Shown here piece by piece: positions 1-11,740 of a stretch of 64,000 nt of DNA. Each line of letters starts with the position of its first letter. Position 1 is the first letter of the stretch. Made by a program: the position numbers and the translations under genes. Source of the DNA: Kingdonia uniflora (taxonomy: Eukaryota > Streptophyta > Magnoliopsida > Ranunculales > Circaeasteraceae). Location: NCBI GenBank assembly GCA_014058105.1, contig JACGCM010000146.1, positions 310,001-374,000 on the forward strand, read 5' to 3'. The notes under the pieces are model-generated. The model had not been told where the DNA came from. It ran no database searches and was given only the letters and a program-made list of their open reading frames with translations.

Positions 1-313
1 ATTGACGGCAAAATTTAAATTCTTTCCAAACCGTTATTGGTTCTCTAAAGTAATCCCTGATCAAATTAACATGACCCTTTTGATGATCCTGCTCCTTCCA
101 TAAGTCTACTCTTCCAAGAATAATTCTGCCCCTTACGCATAAAGGCTTGACCTCTTCCGTGCGTGCCTCCGCAATCAATTTCTTGCCCTCATCAAGAAAG
201 AGTTATGTATGCTGATACAATAGTTCATCTTATTCTTCATCTTCTTCTGATGAAGAAGATGACAAATCTTTTAATTGGGGAATCCTTTCCAATCTCTTGG
301 GCAAATCGGCCAT
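1..313 (-). pseudogene. PIF/Harbinger-like N-terminal fragment
   Basis: Reading leftward from an ATG at 313, the frame gives a start MADLPKRLERIPQL, then an acidic Ser/Glu run (SSSSSEEDEE), two stop codons, and a stretch with GHVNLIRDYF followed by WKEFKFC. An acidic start followed by a 'GH..L..DYF' block is how many plant PIF/Harbinger (HARBI1/ALP1-like) nuclease proteins begin, so I infer that family. The DDE catalytic part would lie left of the window. The two in-frame stops make it a pseudogene. It could also be an unrelated host gene. The assignment rests on a short motif and is moderate at best. Confidence 0.4.
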
Positions 314-1330
314 GATGGAGTACAAATTTTAGAGGAAAAATTTTAGATAAGAAAAAGAAGTATATATTTAGGTGGAATCATCTAACAAAATGATACCTAT
401 TTAAGGGAGCAAAACTAGCTGTTATAAAACTAGCCATTGCAAAAGTAGTCGTTAAAAATTTGGAACACAAGTTTTCACAAAGTAGCCATTTGTAATCTCT
501 CTACAGCCACGACGTGATTTATACTGAGCCATCCACATGTTTTATTTTTAATTGTTGGATCATGGCGGTAAAGTTTATACCACCGCATCATTTCAAGGAA
601 AAAATAAAATAAAAATAGAGCTGTTGGGTTGGTTGGCCGCTGACTTGGCAGTGGTATTGGCCAAAGTCAATGCCAAGTTGCTGGGAATGCTCTTAAGAGA
701 AGCACATCTTAAAAAAGGGCAAAAAGGTAAAGCTAAAATATTAAAACGTAATTATTTTAAAACCCCTCCTTTCTCCTTCAATAATTTATTGTTTACCTTT
801 TTCCCCATTAAAAATACTATATTGAAGTATGCCTTTCGATCTCAACATTAAGAGAACAATAAACTCTATTTTCCTTTCTCCCATCTTTATCTCATCTTTC
901 CACCATAAGAAATAGTTCTCTTACGGATTTCACGGACAAGCTTACATTTAATTTTTTTTTTGACTTAAGTTCTGTTTCACAAATTGGGTAGAAAAAATTA
1001 TATTTTTATGATGAAAATATGGGATTAGGGTAACAAAGTTGGAAATAGAGTTTCTTGCACTCTTGATGTTGAATAAAAAAAAGATATACTTCAATGACAG
1101 GTTTGATGAAGAATTTTAACGGTGAAAGAGCTAAAATAAAATTATTGTAGGAAAATGGGGCAAATTTATAATAACTACTCTTGGATTTAGTAAAATTTTC
1201 CTTTATGTCATCTTCTAGGGTGTGCCCCCATTAAGAACACTTGTGCCCATAACAATTTGTAAAGATATTAATAATATAATTTTTGATAAAAAGGAAATAA
1301 GATCTTGTGAAATTAAATTATGCAGGGATA
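314..1330. other. Unassigned AT-rich flank, no gene seen
   Basis: This stretch lies between the Harbinger-like fragment and the outer gypsy element. The longest open frame (552-851, 99 codons) shows no recognisable domain and has the look of a chance ORF. I see no tRNA, terminal inverted repeat or LTR boundary. A 33-bp stretch near 1278-1311 recurs right of the outer element at 51249-51281. Confidence 0.5.
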
Positions 1331-1335
1331 TTTAT

Positions 1336-1907
1336 TGTATGGACCTATCCCTTGACCTATTCCAAACTCGAACTACCTCAGTATCAGACTCACGTATTTC
1401 ACACGTGACAAGAACAGTCAGCATTACGACCTAGACCACGAACTGATAAATAACATGGATTGAGCACTACAAAAAATATGAACAAGTCAACATATACGTA
1501 TCAACCACCACTTACCTCATAATTTGGAGAACATGCTTCAATACGATAACGAGGTGCGGGTAAGGTCTATATAAAGAAAAAGTTACAGAGGAGATAAGGA
1601 TGAGAAAAACCAAATTTTCTAGACTCTAACACAGGAATTTCTAGATTATGAATACCACAAAGCTTCTTATTTCATGATCAAGCATTTCAAGTTCAGGAGA
1701 TTACTTGTAATAAGATATCAGCCTCAAGCAATAAAAGTTACTGTTACTAAAACCTTCAACTCGAGGTCATGGTTTTTTACCTATTCAAAGGTTTTCTATG
1801 CTAAATAACCTATGTCATTTCTTGCTTTACATTATTTTTTGTCACATGTACATTTGGTGTAAGAGATAATTTTGAGTCATTTTAAGCTACAGAATTAGGT
1901 CATTACA
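1336..1907 (+). repeat. 5' LTR of E1
   Basis: The 572-bp repeat begins TGTATGGACC and ends TCATTACA. It is directly followed by the PBS-like sequence. It matches the LTR at 50621-51219 over most of its length. In one stretch of about 113 bp I counted roughly 15 differences by eye, so this is an old insertion. Confidence 0.92.
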
Positions 1908-1928
1908 TTTGGCATTGTCTATGGGAAA
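1908..1928 (+). promoter_or_regulatory. Decayed primer-binding site of E1
   Basis: TTTGGCATTGTCTATGGGAA follows the LTR without a gap. It is a C-to-T decayed form of the TTTGGCGCCGTCTGTGGGAA block found after the 5' LTR of Tat-type elements, whose first bases match the 3' end of a tRNA (tRNA-Asp-like TGGCGCC). Confidence 0.75.
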
Positions 1929-1989
1929 TAAGGCATTTCCATGATATCCTAAGGCATACATACACTCTACTATCTATTTCCAATCATTG

Positions 1990-3657
1990 TCACTTCCAAG
2001 AGACCAGTAACAGGAATCTAGCTCGATCTTTCAGTAGAGCCGGAACAGCTTATAGAACTATAAGAAAATATCTAAGCCGAGACAAAGAAGCGTAATGAGC
2101 TCGAGCATCAATTAAATCTTGACCGAGTGCTCTACGACAAAAAGCTTGAAACTAAGCGACAAGCAAGTTTGACAGCATTAAAGCGACATGAAGAACAGAT
2201 GACCACAATGCAGGTTGCATTACGATCTTTACAAGATACTCAACTGGCTCCCCAAACTAGAGATGATGATCAAGTTCCGAAGAACTTCTGTGTTTCTCCA
2301 CGAGAAAGATTAGGACCTCGAGGAGCCACCAACAAAACCATTTCCTGAAATGTTTAGCACAAACTTTAACCTTCCATTCATTTGGGTGGTTAAGTTCAGT
2401 CTGAAATCAGCAGAGGTCTCCGGCCTTCTAAGCATCAAGAGGAAGAGCAGTGACCTCTACCTCGAATTCTAGCACGTGATCGTTTGAGTGAAGGTACTGG
2501 CACTCATAATCCTCAACCACCTCGCCAAGCTACTTAGGCCACACGTTAATATGTCATACAAGAGCATATGGATCAGCGTATCAAGGAGTTGATTGAAGCT
2601 CAATCTTAAGGAATTAAAGATGATCTTACCAAGTTGTAAGGTAGACCGATTGTTAAAGAGTTATTTGATATGGAAGTACCGAAAGGCAAAGGAGCACATT
2701 CAACAATATCGTGATTCACTGGGATTGTACTCTAATCTCAACCACATTCTATGACGTTTGTTCGCAATAAGTCTAGAGGGAGAACTGCTCCGATGGTCCC
2801 ACTCTCTACCTGAAGATTCCATCATCACATTTGATCAACTATAGAATTAGTTTATGAAAACGTATGCTCAATAAAGATAAAGAGGAGAATTTATATTCTC
2901 TTATTAGTCTTAAATAGTCACAAGGAGAGAAGCTCAAGGTTTTTTCAAAGAAGATTCTGGAGATCGCACAAAAAGTAGATAATCTTGATCAGAAAACAAC
3001 TGTAATTGTTTTACCAATGCACTAAAGCTCGACTATAGAGCCAAATAACACATCTTCTAAAACAAACCAGCGACCTTGGAGGATATGATTACCAAGGTCA
3101 ATGAGTATGTGGACCTGGAAAGGATGATGACCGAAAGGCATAAATCTTCTAAATCTGTCCTAACTACTAAAGGTCCAACTACAGAATGAAATAGTAAACC
3201 AAAGGAGGATCAGGGTAATCAAAAGCATTTTAAGGGAAACACTGGTAAACCTAGAAAATGCTGCTTATTGCCCAAACCAGTCCTTCCCAACATGAATATC
3301 CGACTCTCCACGATTTTTCTTATTTTATCAAATGACATGTTCTACCATCTATCTTAACAGGTGGAACCAATCGAAGGCTGCCCATACTGCATGCATCACA
3401 AGGTAAATCATCATGACACCGATAGCTGCTATGGTTTATAGAGGTTGCTGGAATATATCTTCAAAGATGGGAGAATGTACAAATACATTGTCGATCTGGA
3501 ATTATACAAGAATGGAAGCTACAAGACGCAGATCGAGGTAGTCCAGGTCGAAGATCAGGCTGAGGAGAAACATTTGTACTATATGTACCATAACAACATG
3601 ATCGAGATTCATCAGATTAACAGCTCTTATAGATTCAAGCACAGGAGATTGTCATAA
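1990..3657 (+). pseudogene. gag region of E1, broken
   Basis: Structural polyprotein region. Short open blocks with stops follow the E2 gag in order: an N-terminal coiled segment (2127-2348), the capsid-like part near 2640-2870 (YRDSLGLYSN... leading into RWSHSLPEDS, as in E2 RWCHSLPEDS), and a C-terminal part (3445-3657). A variant zinc knuckle can be read at about 3388-3429 as C-x2-H-x4-H-x4-C (CMHHKVNHHDTDSC), the form usual in Tat gag proteins. Relative to E2, a short segment is missing near 2690. Several in-frame stops mean no full gag is made. Confidence 0.8.
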
Positions 3658-3831
3658 TGTTGCAATCTCACATCTCAAGATAAAGAAGCCAAACTTCATC
3701 CTGAGTCGAGCAATCGTCGACTTGGGATGTCATTCGAAGATTGCGACACCAGTTATGTAAAAATTCCATATTATGATGTATTAGAAATAATGCTCAAGAT
3801 GAAGAAGTTTGTCATGCATATAATGATGATC

Positions 3832-4100
3832 GATACTGTAAGCAATATTGAGATTCTTTTTTAGAGCACGATCGATAAAATGAGGTTGGTCCATCAAGTT
3901 ATTTCAAGCGACATCGATATCAGTGGATTTAATAGTTCCAAAGAAGAACAAGTAAGAAAGATTATCTTACCTTTTACCGCTGGACTATTCATAATCGACG
4001 TCGTATTCTACATTATTAACGCTAAATCTTGTTATCTTGGGATTATGGGCCGCTACTGGATTCACAACATGGAAGCAATCATTTCCACTTATCATTAAGC
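3832..4100 (+). pseudogene. Aspartic protease region of E1, active site changed
   Basis: Retropepsin-type protease that would cut the Gag-Pol precursor. The expected DTG(S/T) motif reads DTVS at 3832-3843, so the essential glycine is lost. An in-frame stop follows at IEILF. In E2 the same site reads DTGS. The following sequence (ISGFNSSKEEQVR..I) matches E2 closely, which confirms the alignment. Confidence 0.8.
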
Positions 4101-4379
4101 ATTTTGCTTCATACACAATGGTGGCATCTATGAAATTAAAGGCAGTCAAAAGCTTTCTAGAGCTTGTGAGAACACCATTTTTGCCATTCTAGATGTATTA
4201 GATAGATACGTTGCATAACTATTATAGAAAGCTAGCCACATCGATGATTAGCCATCAACAGAAGAACCTACAGAGTAGATAGACTTTGATGGACCTAGCC
4301 GAGGTACTTTAATCAGTACCAAGCTGGTCCAACATGATAGGGATACTCTCATTTACTTTTTACGAATGAATCGAGACAT

Positions 4380-5150
4380 CTTTGCGTGGACTTTCAATAA
4401 GATGCCCGGGGTCGATCCATCCAAGGCTTGTCATACATTGGCTACCAACATCAACATCACAGTGGTTAAACTAAAATAACGAGGACTCAACCCTCATCTT
4501 CAGGATGAAGTCAACATTGAGATCGATAAATTGATCAAAGTAGGGTTCATTTGAGAAGCCAAGTATCCAGATTAGATCTCCAACATCGTCGCAGTTCTAA
4601 AGAAGAATGGAAAGGTCCGAGTTTGTATAGATTTCACCGATCTAAACAAACACACTCTGAAGGATAGTTTCCCTTTTCCAATTATTCATCAAATTCTTGA
4701 TTCCATGGCAAGTTACGAGCTCTTATCTATGATGGATGCTACTTTAGGATGCAATCAGATACTTTACTTAGAGGACGATAAGGAAAAGACCACTTTCCTT
4801 ATTAAAAGAGGACTTTACTATTACAAAGTCATGCCCTTCAGACTAAAGAACTCAGGTGCAACTTATCAATGGTTAATGATGACTATGTTCAAAGTACACC
4901 TTGAGAAAATTGTTAAAGTCTACATCGATGATCTCCTGTACAAAAACTTATAGTCAAATAACCACATCACAAATCTAACCACAATATTCAATATTCTACA
5001 ATCTTACAGGATGCGACTCAATCTTGATAAGTGTCAATTTGGAGTACATTCAGGTAAATTCCTTGGCTATCTCATCATCTGGAAGGGGATTGAGGCCGAT
5101 CCAGATCAAATTCGGGCACTCCTCACATGTCATCTCCAAAAACAATGAAT
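4380..5150 (+). pseudogene. Reverse transcriptase of E1
   Basis: The RT domain starts after the FAWTFNKMPGVDPSKACH spacer. The frame contains KVRVCIDFTDLNKHTLKDSF (about 4610-4670), DATLGCNQI (4735 on), the fingers/palm region, and the catalytic box VYIDDLL at 4918-4938 with both aspartates intact. Stops occur at, for example, 4950 and near 5150. Family and lineage follow from the YIDD box and from co-linearity with E2 and E3. Confidence 0.88.
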
Positions 5151-5289
5151 GATGTATAAAAACATGTTGACAAAATTACAGCTATTAACCAATTCGTTTT
5201 TAAGTCTTCAGATCGTTGTTGTTGGCTGTTCCTACTGCTCCAAGGTTGTACCAAACGAGAAAAATTCTACCCCAATAAAACGATCTAAT

Positions 5290-6280
5290 AGATATGAGAA
5301 TGCGAGGTAACTTTTTAGGAGCTCAAAACCTATATGAGGAAGTCTCCCATCTTGAGCACCCCGGTAGATAATGAAGAAATGATCATCTACCTGGCAGTTA
5401 CAAATACTTCTATTAGCTCGGTTCTCATTCGACTTGATGGAAAAATTAAAAAGCTAGTTTATTTCATCAGTAAAACCCTCACTCTGATAGAAATGAGGTA
5501 TTATAAAATTGAGAGACTCCTTCTAGCCCTTATTTACACTTCACCGAAACTTAAGCACTACTTCCAAGCTCATTCAGTCAAAGTCATGACGAACTACCCA
5601 TTTCGGGAAGTTTTGTCCAAAAAAGAAAAATCACAAAAAGTACAGCAATGGTGAGTCAGTTTGGGTGAACATGATATGAAGTTCGAACAATGATATTCAT
5701 AAAAAGGTCAGGCTATTACCAATTTTCTCGTGGATTTTCCAGTGGAAAATCCCGATTGGGAGGAGCACGATCCTGACTTTATAGAAGAAATTTTAGAAGA
5801 TCCACCCACCAAAGCATTTGACGAGCGAGCTGAATGGATTAAAAAGAAAAGGTGAAGAATTCTTACAGATGGTTCTGCAGGACCTGCAGGGTTAGGAATT
5901 AGAATCATACTGATTACCCCTTCTAACAGCAGAATCGTGAAATTAATCCGCTTGGATTTTGAAGCCTCCAATAATGTCATCGAATACGAAGCTCTAATTC
6001 ATGGACTCGACCTCGTACTAGAGTTTGGTGTCCCAGAGCTCTCAGTCCACCCAAATTCTCTGCTCATCGTCTACCATGACTCAAAATAGTATAAGAGGAA
6101 TGGCAAGATGATCGAATATGATGCCCTCATTTCTGATAGAATGAGAAAATTTGCGAAAGCAACTCTCAACTATCTTCCTCGAGGTGAAAACCGATACGCC
6201 GATTCCTTGGCTTATTTAACTGGGGTCTTGGGGTACAGAAGCAAGATATCTACAGATCGAAGTAATATTAACCCCTAGTA
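5290..6280 (+). pseudogene. Dual RNase H region of E1
   Basis: The first RNase H (5334-5654 frame) shows the usual ISKTLTLIEMRYYKIERLLLAL pattern joined to KLKHYFQAHSVKVMTNYPF, the ancestral retroviral-type domain of gypsy pol. A second, plant/archaeal-type RNase H follows at about 5850-6230 with TDGSAGPAG, YEALIHGLDL and a late NRYADSLAYL block. Two RNase H domains in tandem are a mark of Tat elements. Stops between the blocks show decay. Confidence 0.85.
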
Positions 6281-6339
6281 TTGATCTCTATTCTGTATAC
6301 ATGATCAACACTAGGGGTAATAAAGAGGAGGATGGCGAT

Positions 6340-6895
6340 TGGCAAAATCCCTTTATTGCCTATCTCGGCCCAAAAAATGAATACGCCGGGCCCCTTCTAA
6401 CAGATCTAAAAGAACGCCAATAGTTGATCAAACAATTGTAGCATTACACAGTTTAAAATAGTCATTTATATCGCCGCTCAGTCATAGGGACTTATCTTAA
6501 GTGCCTTTCAAAGATAAAAGCAGATGGAATGCTCAAAGATTTACATGAAGGAACTTGTGGTTCCCATGTCGCAAGTCGATCATTTGCTAACGGAGCAATT
6601 ACAAAAGGAATATTTTGACCAGGAATACGCAAGCAAAAGGAAGAGTACTTACACAAATGCGATACATGTCAATGATATGGACACATGATCCTCGCCCCTA
6701 CACTCGAACTACATGCAAGCAAGGTGTTCTGGCCATTCAAGCGGTGGGCGCTCGATCTCGTCGGAGAATTTTCTAATACTCCAGGTAACCGATATTTCTT
6801 ACTCGTAGTAACCAATTATTTTACGAAATAGGTGGAAGAAGTTCCTCTCAATTGAATTAGAGAAGTAGAGGTTATCTCTATTATCTAGCTACCCA
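6340..6895 (+). pseudogene. Integrase of E1, first part
   Basis: The N-terminal HHCC zinc-binding part can be read at about 6540-6675 (DLHEGTCGSHV...KCDTCQ), followed by WPFKRWALDLVGEF (first catalytic Asp) and a decayed catalytic core that stops at EVISII near 6890, where LINE sequence starts. The core resumes at about 7785-7871 (with a DNKP-stop-FADEKVVA version of DNGPQFA) and continues at 20892 after element E2. Confidence 0.85.
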
Positions 6896-7785
6896 TATAT
6901 AGTCATTTTAGCAGGTTTTGCAGGGTTAAATTGGTTGCAAATCAGATTTATTGGGCTAGACAAGGCACATGGTTAAAAGCTGTAAACAAAAGTACCCAAA
7001 TGGGTGTGGTTAGAGGAATACTACCTTACCTCATATGCTGGGAAATTTGAAAGGAAAGATGTAAATTCAGGTATGAAGAAACTAAAATTCGACAAGGCTT
7101 ACTGATAAGGGAGATTACCTCATGCATGCAAGACTACTTGAGAAATATCACTCTCAATATAGATAAAAAATTCTCTGATACTATTTCCATTAAGCTTCTT
7201 CAACTACACATTGTTAAAGTGTTAGTCAGGAAAGCCATAGTGGTGAGATGGTGCAAACCACCAGTTGGGTTCTTCAAACTAAGCACAGATGGTTCTACTA
7301 CAAAAAAGCCTTTGCGGAGTAGGAGGTATGGTGAGAAACAGTAGGGGAGCAATGGGGTTTGCTTTCTCAGCAGTATTAGGGTCTGATACTAATACAACTG
7401 TGGAACTATATGCATTATTACTAGGCTTGCAATACTACCAACAAAACGAATGGTTTCCACTACTTGTTTAAGTGGACTCTGATGTAGTTGCCAATTGTTA
7501 TAGCAAGCAGAATAAAGTACTTAGCAGATTGCATGGAGTATGGAAAAGAATTGAAAGCATTGGCAGAGAACATCAAATATAGCCCTAACATATATTTAGG
7601 GAGGGTAAGTGCACCCCTGATGGGTTATACAAGGAAGGCAGCCAATAAATTAGCAAAGAGCATTGGCATGTTAGCAGTTTATCTCCTAGAGTCACTGCTA
7701 CTTATAACAATGACATTTAAGGAGTAGCTTATTTAAGAAGATGATTGTGTTGTAAGGGGCTCAAGTCTATGTCCTCCCCATTATA
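6893..7785 (+). mobile_element. 5'-truncated LINE fragment inside E1 integrase
   Basis: The inserted block reads as the C-terminal end of a plant LINE ORF2. A zinc-finger/linker-like part (GILPYLICWEI) leads into an RNase H (RVT_3) of the LINE type: WCKPPVGFFKLSTDGS at about 7250-7300, GGMVRNSRGA in an overlapping frame, then ELYALLLGLQYY and VDSDVV. The switch between frames at 7300 and later stops make it dead. E1 integrase sequence is found on both sides. A loose 11-13 bp similarity (attatctagct / attatactgct) at the two edges may be its target duplication. No clear poly-A tail is left. Confidence 0.75.
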
Positions 7786-7871
7786 CTGCTTTCACGACTC
7801 ATTAATAAATCGATTGTTCTAAAAAAAACAATCGATAACAAGCCATAATTCGCTGATGAAAAAGTTGTAGC
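7785..7871 (+). pseudogene. Short integrase segment of E1 between LINE and E2
   Basis: This 87-bp piece holds the decayed catalytic-core motif DNKP-stop-FADEKVVA, which corresponds to the DNGPQFA... block of Ty3/gypsy integrases. It ends with GTAGC, the target site of E2. The frame continues from 20892 as FFNRYSIIH, exactly as expected if E2 is removed. Confidence 0.82.
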
Positions 7872-8437
7872 TGTAGGGGCCTACCCCTTGATCTTACCTA
7901 AATCGAGCTATCCCTAGTTTGAACTATCTCTATGACAGATCCACGTATTCTCCACATAACTCCTCCAGTTAATATTGCTACCTACTCCACGAATTGGTAA
8001 AAGACACAGGTTGAGCTTAAATAGAAAAACCTGAACAAATCAAAGCCACCTGTCTCTCACAAACTCAATAGTTACTCAATCAACCGCCACTCACTGCATT
8101 GTTTGGAGAACGTGCTTCAGCACGATGACCAAAAAATTACACGAGAAAACACCAAGAAAGCTATATTTTCTAGATTATTAAAACTTTAAACTTCTTATTC
8201 CCAAGATCAAGCATTTATAAGTCAAAAGATCACTTGTAATAAGATATCAGCATAAAATAATAAACCTCACTATTACAAAAATCTTCAGCCCGAGGTTGTG
8301 GTTTTCTTACCTATTCATAGGCTTTCCATGCTAAACACATGTGTCATTTCTTACTTTCTATTAGATTTTTGTCACAGGTACATTGGTGCAAGAGCTAATT
8401 CCAAGCCACTTCAAGCTTACAGAATTAGGTCATTATA
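7872..8437 (+). repeat. 5' LTR of E2
   Basis: Starts TGTAGGGGCCTACCCC and ends GGTCATTATA. It is followed directly by a decayed PBS (TTTTGCACAGTTTGTGGAAA, 8438-8457). It pairs with the LTR at 20272-20886 by shared substitutions that set both apart from the E1 LTRs. Confidence 0.92.
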
Positions 8438-9770
8438 TTTTGCACAGTTTGTGGAAAAGAAATCATTTCTACGATATCCTAAGTCATTCATTCGCCCTAC
8501 TACAAATTCAAATCATGGTCACAATCAGGCGACCAGCAACCAGAGTCTAGCTCGATCTTTCAGTTGAGCCGGAACAACTTACAGAGCTATGGGCGAATCT
8601 CAATACCGAGATGGAGAAATCCAACGAGCTCAAGCGATAATTAACTCTCGATTGAGAGCTCTGTGAGAAGGAGCTCGACGCTGAACGACAATCTCATTTG
8701 ACAGCGTTCGAACGATATGAGATCAAATGATAACAATATAGACTGCCTTGCAAGCTCTGCATAACACCCAGTAGGCTCCTCCAACACAAGATCGCGATTA
8801 GGTACCAGAAGCCTGCCCGGTATCTGTATGGGTAAGATTGGGACCTCAAGGAGCTACCAGCGAAGTTATCTTCTGAAATATTCAGAATGAACCTCAACCT
8901 TCCATTCATTTGGGTGGTGAAGTTCAATATGAGATCAGCCGAGGTCACCGACGTTCCATACGTTAAGAGGATGAACAACGACCTCAACTTCGATTTCCAA
9001 CATGAGATCGTTTGAGTGAGGGTACCGGTACTCATAATCCGTTACCTCCTCGTCAAACCACTCAGCCGGCCCGTCATTATGTCACACAAGAGCATTTGAG
9101 CCAACGTATTATGGAGTTGATCAAAGCACAAGTTATGGGCACTACCAACGACCTTACCAAGTTGCAAGGAAGTCCAATTGCCAAAGAGCTATTTAATATT
9201 GAAGTACCGAAATGTTTCCATACTCCAAAAATTCGTAAATACAAGGGTACCGATCTGAAGGAGTACATTAAACAATACCGTGATTCATTGGGGCTGTACT
9301 CTAATCTTAACCACATTCTCTGCCGTCTGTTCGCCATAAGCCTGCAGGAGGAACTGCTCCGATGGTGCCACTCTCTACCTGAAGATTCCATATATACATT
9401 CGACTAGCTGCAGAAACAATTCATCGAGACATATGCTCACAACAGAGATAAAGAAGAACATTTATATTCTCTTATCAATCTCAAACAGTCACACAGAGAG
9501 AAGCTCGAGACTTTTACGAAGAAATTTTTAGAGCTCGTGTGTAAAGTAGACAATCTTGATCAGAAAACAGTTGTTACTGCTTTCACCAATGCGCTCTAGC
9601 TTGATTGCAAAACCAAAGAGTACCTCTTCCTCAACAAACCTACGACCTTGGAGGATATGATCACTAAGGTTAATAGTAACGTCGACCTGGAAATGATGAT
9701 GTTCGAATGGCATAAATCTACTAAATCGATCCATTCCATAAAAGGTTTATCTACAGATCAAAACACTTAA
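8438..9770 (+). pseudogene. gag of E2
   Basis: The long block 9012-9407 codes for the core of a Ty3/gypsy Gag: YVTQEHLSQRIMELI, PKCFHTPKIRKYKGTD, YRDSLGLYSNLNHILC and WCHSLPEDSIYTFD. It continues after a stop at 9406 with ETYAHNRDKEEHLYSL and a C-terminal ITKVNSNVDLEM. The part upstream (8520-9010) is gag too, but it is broken by stops. This is the retrotransposon gag (capsid) fold by family. The copy cannot make a full product because of at least three in-frame stops. Confidence 0.85.
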
Positions 9771-9839
9771 CCAAAGAAGGATCAGGGTGACCAAAAGCGC
9801 GCCAAGGTAAACACTGGCAACCCTTGGAAAAGTGGTTCA

Positions 9840-10612
9840 TAAGTCAAGCCGGTCCTCCCAAAGATGAATGCTTGGATGTCCATAATTTTTTCAATCCTCT
9901 CAATGGACAATCTTTACCGCCTCTTCCAGCCATTGGAACCAATCGAGAACCGGCCGTACTGCTTGCATCATAAGGTAACCATCATTCCACTGACAATTTC
10001 TATGGTTAACAGAGGTTGCTCGAATACATTTTTAAGGAGGGGCGGATGTTCGAATATATTGTCGACCTGGAATCATACAAGTATGGCTGCTATAAGAAGT
10101 AACTTAAAGCTTTCTAGGTCGAAGATCAAGCTGAGGAGAAGCATATCTACCATATGCACCACAATAACATGATCGAAATCAATCAGATTATCAACTCTAA
10201 CAGATTCAAGCACAGGAGACTGTCAAAATGCTGCGATTTCACACCTCAAGATAAAGAAGTCAAACTTATGCCTGAGTCGAGCAATCGTCGGTTCCCGATC
10301 TCATTCAAAGATTGCGATGCTAGCCATGTCACGTTTCCATATCATGATGCATTAGTCATAATGCTCAAGATGAAGAAGGTTATCATGTACATAATGATGA
10401 TCGATACTGGTAGCGGTATTGAGATTCTCTTTCAGAGCACTATCGACCTAATGAGATTGGTCGATCAAGTTATTCAAAGTGACACCGATATCAATGGATT
10501 CAATGGTTCTAAAGAAGTGCGAGTAAGGATAATCATCATACCTACTACCGCAGGACCAGTTACAATTGATGTCATTTTTCTAAGTGATTATGGGCCATTG
10601 CTGGATTCATAA
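9840..10612 (+). pseudogene. Gag C-terminus and protease of E2
   Basis: 9950-10130 is the counterpart of the zinc-knuckle region of E1 (PYCLHHK) but shifted in frame. The open frame 10154-10612 contains the retropepsin: the catalytic DTGS is intact at 10403-10414 (MIDTGSGIEILF), followed by the flap-like DINGFNGSKEVRV region. A short intact-looking protease domain inside a broken polyprotein fits a decayed but not ancient element. Confidence 0.85.
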
Positions 10613-10899
10613 CATGGAGGTAATCGCTTCCACCTATCATCAAGTACTCCATTCCTAACACAACGATGGTATCTATGAGATCAGGGGTAGTCAAAAGCTT
10701 TCTCGAGCTTGCAAAAACACTGTCTCTGGTATTCTAGATACCTCTGATAGGTATGCTGCATAGCAATTACAGAAAGCTGATCACCCCGATGATCAGCCTT
10801 CCACGGAGGAACCCACAGAATACATCAATATTGATGGATTTAGCAGAGGTACTTTTATCGCTACTAAACTGGTTTAGCATTAAAAAGACGCTCACATTT

Positions 10900-11740
10900 A
10901 GTTTTTACTGCTAAATAAAGACATATTTGCGTAGTCTTTTGAAGAGATGCCAGGGGTCGATCCGGCCAAGGCATGTCACAAATTGGCCATCAACATCAAC
11001 GCCACGACGATCATACAGAAAAAATGACTCCCATCACTGCAACTTCAAGATGAAGTTAACATGGAGATCGAGAAATTGATTAAAGTGGGATTCATTCGAG
11101 AAGCCAAATATCTAGATTGGATATCCAATATCGTCTCTGTACCAAAGATGAATGGAAAAGTCTGAGTTTGTGTAGATTTTACCAATATGAACAAACATAC
11201 TCCAAAGGATTGTTTCCCTCTTCCCAATATTCATTAGATCCTTGATTCCGCAGATGGACGCTGCTTCTAGATACAATCGGATTCTACTCTTGGATGAAGA
11301 TCAAGAAAATACCACTTTCATCACTGAAAGAGGACTTTACTGCTGCAAAGTCATACCCTTTGGACTCAAGAACGTAGGTGCATCTTATTAATGGTGATGA
11401 CTACTATGTTCAAAGCACATCTTGGGAAGTCGTGGAAGTCTACATTGACGATCTCTTATTCAAAAGCATACCGTCCATCAACCACATTTCAGATCTCAAC
11501 ACAATAGTCAACATTCTTCGATCTTACAGGATTTGTCTCAATCCTGATAAGTGTCAATTCAGAGTATATTCAGTTCGAGTTCTAGGCCACCTCATCAACA
11601 AGAAGGGAATTGAGGCCGATCCAGTTCAGATTCGGGCTCTCCTCAACATGCCATATCCAAAAACGACGAAAGACGTTCAGAATACGAAGCAGCTTTTCAG
11701 GATCTCAAAACCTATTTGGGGAAGTCTCCCATCATGATTA
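10900..11740 (+). pseudogene. Reverse transcriptase of E2
   Basis: RT domain with QDEVNMEIEKLIKVGFIREA, a decayed VCVDFTNMNKHTPKD block and DAASRYNRI. The catalytic VYIDDLLFKS box lies at 11438-11467 with both Asp residues kept, followed by the LNPDKCQFRVYSVRVLGHLI thumb/connection motif. A deletion around 11240 removes the usual segment before the DA.S.YN block. Stops and a frame change at 11390 inactivate it. Confidence 0.88.

Noticed and set aside
552..851. 99-codon ORF as a gene
   Set aside because: No domain, no conserved start context, no neighbour evidence. AT-rich DNA gives such frames by chance.
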